This document shows, piece after piece, positions 59,937 through 64,000 of a stretch of 64,000 bases of DNA. The DNA is from an uncultured Bacilli bacterium (GTDB lineage Bacteria > Bacillota_I > Bacilli_A > RFN20 > DUOF01), in contig CALVUJ010000024.1 of NCBI GenBank assembly GCA_944363575.1, positions 62,001-126,000 of the forward strand, written 5' to 3'. Below the pieces are notes generated by a model. It searched no databases. It was given only the letters and a program-made list of their open reading frames with translations, and was not told the origin of the DNA. The position numbers and the translations under genes are program-made. Each line of letters opens with the position of its first letter. The first letter of the stretch is position 1.

Positions 59937-60287
59937 ATGATAGAATTATTTGTGAATAAAGTGATTGACTTAACAAAAGAATTTCTAGACAATAACCAAA
60001 GAACGAAGTTAAAAAAATTAGATGCTAAAGCAAAGGAGACTGCTAATATTTTTAGTTACAGTTTTGGTATTATTATGACTTTAGTGCTTGGAACAGGTAT
60101 GTGTTTAGCAATGAAAGTAATTGGAGAAGGAACATCAATGATGATTTTAGGTATTGTTATAGGAATTATAGGAATAATAGGTGTTTCTATAAATTATCCT
60201 ATCTATAAAGTTATTTTAGAAAAGAATAAAGAAAAATATGGTCCAACCATTATAACTCTAGCTAAAGAAATTATTGATGAAGAATAG
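59937..60287 (+). CDS. Small membrane protein of the TetR operon
   Basis: Not recognised. 116 residues: an amphipathic, charged N-terminal helix (IELFVNKVIDLTKEFLDNN), two membrane helices (about 40-62 and 66-86) and a charged C-terminal helix. AGGAGGT is a strong ribosome site. It is the first gene of the operon and overlaps the TetR gene. Confidence 0.65.
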   Translation: MIELFVNKVIDLTKEFLDNNQRTKLKKLDAKAKETANIFSYSFGIIMTLVLGTGMCLAMKVIGEGTSMMILGIVIGIIGIIGVSINYPIYKVILEKNKEKYGPTIITLAKEIIDEE

Positions 60288-60867
60288 TATGAATAAATAT
60301 GAAGCAAAATATTTTTATACAGCATCATTAATGAATGAAGCTTTATTAAAAATTCTTGAAGAAAAAGAATATAATTTTATAAATGTTAAAGAAATATGTG
60401 AAAAGGCAGGGGTTAATCGCTCTACCTTTTATCTTCATTATGAATCTATTGATGATCTATTAAAAGAAACAATAGATAACATTAATAAAGCTTTTTTTGC
60501 TTCTTTTGAAGAAAAATTATCTAAAGAAAATATTTTAAAAGAACACACGATGGATGATTTATTATCGGAAAAATTCTTAAAAGTTTATCTTGAATATATT
60601 AAGAAAAATCAAAGAATTCTAAAATTATATAAATTAATTCCACATATTCTAGATGCTAATAAAAATTATGATTACTTATATAATAAAATATTCAAACCAA
60701 TTATGGATCTTTATAACATCCCTGAAAATGAGCAAAAATATTACATGGCTTTTTATATTGAAGGAATTATGGGAATCATTTATAAGTGGTTAGATAATAA
60801 CTGCGATACTGATATTGAAAGTATGATTATCATTATAAGAAGAGCATTTTTAAAAGATTTATGGTAA
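60277..60867 (+). CDS. TetR/AcrR-family regulator
   Basis: The N-terminal helix-turn-helix domain holds INVKEICEKAGVNRSTFYLH followed by YESIDDLL, the TetR signature; the C-terminal ~130 residues are a helical ligand domain (about 196 residues in total). Regulators of this type near ABC exporters usually repress them until an effector binds. The start is uncertain (ATG 60277 or ATG 60289, both with weak sites). A palindrome upstream of the first gene is its probable operator. Confidence 0.85.
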   Translation: MKNSMNKYEAKYFYTASLMNEALLKILEEKEYNFINVKEICEKAGVNRSTFYLHYESIDDLLKETIDNINKAFFASFEEKLSKENILKEHTMDDLLSEKFLKVYLEYIKKNQRILKLYKLIPHILDANKNYDYLYNKIFKPIMDLYNIPENEQKYYMAFYIEGIMGIIYKWLDNNCDTDIESMIIIIRRAFLKDLW

Positions 60868-60878
60868 GGAGCAGTTGT

Positions 60879-61766
60879 ATGAAATATAAAGAAATATTAA
60901 AAAAAATCTTGTTTCCACCATTAATTATTATGGTTTTATTATTGGTTTTTTCTATTATTTTTTTAATATATTCTTTTGCTAATTTAGAATCTAATTCTAT
61001 TATAGCAATTATTTCATATGTTCTTTCTGCTTATACTTTAACTATTTGGTGTTTTAAGATTCCTAATATAATTAACTTTATAAAAAAAATAAGAAAAGAG
61101 AATAAATATGTAGTAGAGTGGCTATCAAACCCACGATTACGCATTAATACCTCTCTTTCTTTTTCATCTATTTTTAATATTATATATGCTATTTTTAATT
61201 TATGCATAGGTCTTTTTCATGATTCAATTTGGTTTATATCCGTAGCCATTTATTTTGCACTTCTATCTATAATAAGAGTATATTTGCTTAGTTATGCTAG
61301 AAAAAATTTACCTGGAGAAAATATGCAAAAAGAATTATTAAAAAGCAAAATATGTGGGATAATTCTTTTATTTATGAATATATCTTTAACGGTTATGACT
61401 TTTTTAATGGTAAGTAATTATAAGGTATTCATACACCATCAAATAACAACAATCGCTATGGCTGTTTATACCTTTACTTCTTTTACTATCGCTATTGTAA
61501 ATATTGTTAGATATAAAAAATACAATAGTCCAATATATTCAAGCTCCAAAGCAATTAATTTAGTATCAGCAAGTGTTTCCATGCTTACTCTAGAAGCAAC
61601 TATGTTAACAGTATTTTCTAAAGAGAGCACATCCATCATCGAAAAGAAAGTTTTATTATCAATAACCGGTGCAATTATTGCTATCTTTATTACTTCATTA
61701 GCTATTTACATGATTGTAACAAAAAAAAGAGTAAATATTAAAAATAATAAAGAAAATATATTATAA
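60879..61766 (+). CDS. Polytopic membrane protein in the TetR/ABC operon
   Basis: Not recognised. 295 residues with seven or so membrane helices and a basic cytoplasmic loop (IKKIRKENKYVVEWLSNPRL). No transporter signature is evident. ATG 60879 follows AAGGAGC; an earlier in-frame start overlaps tetR. The gene lies before an ABC exporter and probably belongs to the same function. Confidence 0.65.
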   Translation: MKYKEILKKILFPPLIIMVLLLVFSIIFLIYSFANLESNSIIAIISYVLSAYTLTIWCFKIPNIINFIKKIRKENKYVVEWLSNPRLRINTSLSFSSIFNIIYAIFNLCIGLFHDSIWFISVAIYFALLSIIRVYLLSYARKNLPGENMQKELLKSKICGIILLFMNISLTVMTFLMVSNYKVFIHHQITTIAMAVYTFTSFTIAIVNIVRYKKYNSPIYSSSKAINLVSASVSMLTLEATMLTVFSKESTSIIEKKVLLSITGAIIAIFITSLAIYMIVTKKRVNIKNNKENIL

Positions 61767-61799
61767 TGGAGCAGTAATAGAAGTATAGGAAGTGGTTAA

Positions 61800-62792
61800 A
61801 TGAAGATAATCGAAGTAAATAATTTAAGTAAAGTATTCATTATCAAGAAAAAATATAAGGGGAAAGAACGTTGGAAAAATCTTTTTAAAAAGAAAGAAAA
61901 AACAATAAAAAAAGCTGTAGATAATATCTCCTTTTCTATAGAAGAAGGAGAATCTATTGCTTTTATTGGCCCTAATGGTGCAGGTAAATCTACGACAATA
62001 AAAATGTTAACAGGAATTCTTTATCCAACGGAAGGTACTATCCGTGTCTTAAATTTGAATCCTAGTAAAGATAGAGTAAAACTTTCATATAATATAGGTA
62101 CCGTTTTTGGTCAAAAAGAACAATTGTGGGTTCATTTATCCGCGATGGATAACTTTTTGTTTTTCGGATCAATTTACGATATTCCTAAGAAAGAATTACA
62201 AAAAAGAATTAAAACATTAGCAGAAACTTTTGAAATAAATGAATTTATTAATCAACCAGTTAAAAGTTTAAGTTTAGGACAAAGAATGAAATGTGAAATG
62301 GTGGCAAGTCTTTTACATAATCCCAAAATATTGTTTTTTGATGAGCCTACGATTGGTTTGGATCCTGTTGCTAAAGAAACGTTGCGTAAACTTATAAAAA
62401 AGATGAATAAAGAATTAGGTGTTACGGTCTTTTTTACTTCACATGATGTAGGAGACATAGAAGAGTTATGTAAACGAGTTATTATTATAAATGATGGAAA
62501 AATAATGTTAGATGATAGTATGAGAAATTTGAAGTATCATTATTTAAATAAAAAAATAGTAGAAGTAAATCTAAAAAAGGATATTAAAATAAAAGAATGT
62601 GAAGGAATCAAAATTTTAAAACATAAAGACACGATGTATAAAATAGAAGTTGATATGAATTTTAAAACTATGGATGATATGATGGGTTTATTTAAAGCCG
62701 ATGATTTACAGGATATTTCTATTTCAACAACGCCACTTGAAGACATTATTAAACTAATATATAAAAGAGGAAATAACAATGAAAAAAATTAG
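61800..62792 (+). CDS. ABC-2 type exporter ATP-binding protein
   Basis: Walker A GPNGAGKST (about residue 60), Q-loop region GTVFGQKEQLWVHL, signature SLGQRMKCEM, Walker B ILFFDEPTIGLD, and the H-loop FTSHDVGDIE. The insert between the first strands (KKKYKGKERWKNLFKKKEKT) and the GQKEQLW Q-loop point to the COG4586 subfamily, which pairs with two permeases. 330 residues. It overlaps the first permease by 14 bp. Confidence 0.9.
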   Translation: MKIIEVNNLSKVFIIKKKYKGKERWKNLFKKKEKTIKKAVDNISFSIEEGESIAFIGPNGAGKSTTIKMLTGILYPTEGTIRVLNLNPSKDRVKLSYNIGTVFGQKEQLWVHLSAMDNFLFFGSIYDIPKKELQKRIKTLAETFEINEFINQPVKSLSLGQRMKCEMVASLLHNPKILFFDEPTIGLDPVAKETLRKLIKKMNKELGVTVFFTSHDVGDIEELCKRVIIINDGKIMLDDSMRNLKYHYLNKKIVEVNLKKDIKIKECEGIKILKHKDTMYKIEVDMNFKTMDDMMGLFKADDLQDISISTTPLEDIIKLIYKRGNNNEKN

Positions 62793-63582
62793 AAAGTATT
62801 TTTCTGTATTTCATACTAGTTTTAAGCAATCTAAAGATGTTGTGGTAGATATATTATTTGGTAGTATTTGTTTTCTTATTTTTATGTATGTTTTCATTCA
62901 ATTATGGGGTTATATATACAAGAAAGATACAAGTAGTTTAATAAATGGATATTCTTTAGGACAAATGATTTGGTATTTGATTATCGCGGAGTTAATTACT
63001 AGTGTTTCTAAAACTAATCATTTTACAAAAACTATTTCAAACGAAGTAAAAACTGGTAATATATCGTATAAATTAAATAAGCCATATAACTATTATTTTT
63101 ATCAAATAACATCTTTTATGGGAAACTCCGTATTTCAACTTCTTTTTTATGTTCCAATTGCTTTAATCATTGGATTTATATTTATAGGTAATATACCTAG
63201 CTTTACATGGACACAAATAATACCTTGTTTAATAGTTATTATCTTATCTATTCTAGTTAACCTCACTCTTTTTGCTATTGTAGGTTTGATTTCTTTTTGG
63301 ATTCAAGATTCAACTCCTTTTGTCTGGATTATTAAAAAATTTTTAATGATTTTTGGTTTGTTTTTTCCACTTGAATTTTTCCCATTGAAACTACAGCCAT
63401 TTATTAAATATAGCCCAGTTTATTCCATAATGTCTGGACCATCTAGTTTAGTAGCTAACTTTTCATGGAATCTTTTTTTACAAGTTAGTCTTTCACAAGT
63501 TTTTTGGATTATCATTTTTGTGATTATAGGATTGCTAACGTATCATTTTGGAAAAAGGAAGGTGGTTTCTAATGGCGGGTAA
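62779..63582 (+). CDS. ABC-2 type permease, first subunit
   Basis: Six membrane helices in 267 residues with the ABC-2 pattern: N-terminal cytoplasmic helix, paired helices, and a conserved loop (NEVKTGNISYKLNKPYNYYF) before the third helix, as in COG4587-like permeases that pair with COG4586 ATPases. It overlaps the next permease by 11 bp. The exported substrate is not predictable. Confidence 0.85.
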   Translation: MKKIRKYFSVFHTSFKQSKDVVVDILFGSICFLIFMYVFIQLWGYIYKKDTSSLINGYSLGQMIWYLIIAELITSVSKTNHFTKTISNEVKTGNISYKLNKPYNYYFYQITSFMGNSVFQLLFYVPIALIIGFIFIGNIPSFTWTQIIPCLIVIILSILVNLTLFAIVGLISFWIQDSTPFVWIIKKFLMIFGLFFPLEFFPLKLQPFIKYSPVYSIMSGPSSLVANFSWNLFLQVSLSQVFWIIIFVIIGLLTYHFGKRKVVSNGG

Positions 63583-64000
63583 TATATCATTAATATTTAA
63601 GTATCTTAAATTGAACATTACAAAAGTTATGCAATATAAAACATCTTTTATAATGCAAATAGTAATGATGATATTAAACAATGCTTTTTTTATCTTTCAA
63701 TGGATAGTAATATTTAACATAACTGACTCAATTAATGGATATGGTTTTAATGAGGTTATGCTTTTATGGGGCTTGACTGCAGGCAGTTATGGAGTAGCTC
63801 ATTTGTTCTTTAATGGGGCTTTTAGTATTGGCGATTTGGTATATGAAGGAAAAATAGATGTTTATCTCACACAACCTAAAAATGTTCTTATTAATATTTG
63901 CTCATCATCTTCTTCTATATCTGCGATAGGTGATATCATATATTGCTTTTTAATGCTAATAATTGCTAAGGCTGCATGGTGGTGGTATTTAGCAGCAATC
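63572..64000 (+). CDS. ABC-2 type permease, second subunit, 5' part
   Basis: Open to the window edge; 143 codons are visible. It starts MAGNISLIFKYLKLNITKVM after GGAAGGTGG and has the permease loop GDLVYEGKIDVYLTQPKNV matching the one in the first subunit. This is the COG3694-like partner. Its end is outside. Confidence 0.85.
   Translation, partial: MAGNISLIFKYLKLNITKVMQYKTSFIMQIVMMILNNAFFIFQWIVIFNITDSINGYGFNEVMLLWGLTAGSYGVAHLFFNGAFSIGDLVYEGKIDVYLTQPKNVLINICSSSSSISAIGDIIYCFLMLIIAKAAWWWYLAAI

Noticed and set aside
1-64000. CRISPR arrays, insertion sequences, rRNA genes
   Set aside because: No regularly spaced repeats, transposase motifs or rRNA sequence were seen on either strand.

Overview
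The window looks like the chromosome of an AT-rich, spore-forming anaerobe of the class Bacilli, probably from a reduced gut lineage near the Erysipelotrichales/RF39/Mollicutes side. The reasons are: Bacillus-type gene order for cell division and sporulation; a mother-cell and forespore programme (GerE, GerM, SpoVID, YsxE, SpoIVFA/FB, SpoIIGA, SigE, SigG, YlmC/YmxH); fermentation by pyruvate formate-lyase; an EF-P with a Mollicutes-like loop tip; and the standard code, with TGA used as stop. The lineage placement is inference, since no 16S gene is present.

Layout. 1-9.7 kb: end of an RluA-family pseudouridine synthase, a GtrA-YfhO envelope pair facing an LtaS-like lipoteichoic acid synthase, small membrane proteins, elongation factor P, and a Bcp peroxiredoxin broken by a stop codon. 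9.7-21.2 kb: prs and rnhC on the minus strand, then mutS2-uvrC, then gerE and gerM, and an unusual THUMP-type methyltransferase. 21.2-23.2 kb: a lipoprotein, a tRNA-Arg and a small decayed island bounded by a 29-bp copy of the tRNA 3' end, with a short inorganic pyrophosphatase inside. 23.2-30.2 kb: a DUF3196-like protein, tig, lon, engB, spoVID, ysxE and tRNA-Ser; this is the Bacillus lon-ysxC-hem-spoVID-ysxE block without the hem genes. 30.2-33.2 kb: peptidase E, a HAD hydrolase, a very acidic protein and a small double-glycine-leader peptide.

33.2-42.4 kb: radC-minC-minD-spoIVFA-spoIVFB, a pflB-pflA insertion, then L21 leader-rplU-prp-rpmA-obg and a LysM protein. 42.5-46.2 kb: an unrecognised cluster of a Hsp100-like AAA+ ATPase with a novel N-terminus, a DUF1622 membrane protein, an orphan CpaE-like MinD ATPase and a possible 31-residue membrane peptide; this is the best candidate for something undescribed. 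46.4-59.3 kb: one long division/cell-wall and sporulation block, murE-mraY-murD-spoVE-murG-murB-divIB-ftsA-ftsZ-spoIIGA-sigE-sigG-ylmC-sepF. MurE carries the DNPR motif expected for meso-diaminopimelate, and FtsA has lost most ATP-binding motifs. 59.4-64 kb: tRNA-Leu, a decayed spacer, and a TetR-controlled operon ending in an ABC-2 exporter cut by the window edge.

How the genes work together. The wall precursor enzymes (MurE, MraY, MurD, MurG, MurB) feed the SEDS protein SpoVE/FtsW, while FtsZ, FtsA, SepF, DivIB and MinCD build and place the septum. The same region then supplies the sporulation chain: SpoIIGA processes pro-SigE in the mother cell, SigG acts in the forespore, SpoIVFA/FB handle late mother-cell sigma processing, and SpoVID, YsxE, GerE and GerM build the coat and prepare germination. 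Promoter and terminator calls were made by eye from motif matches and spacing.
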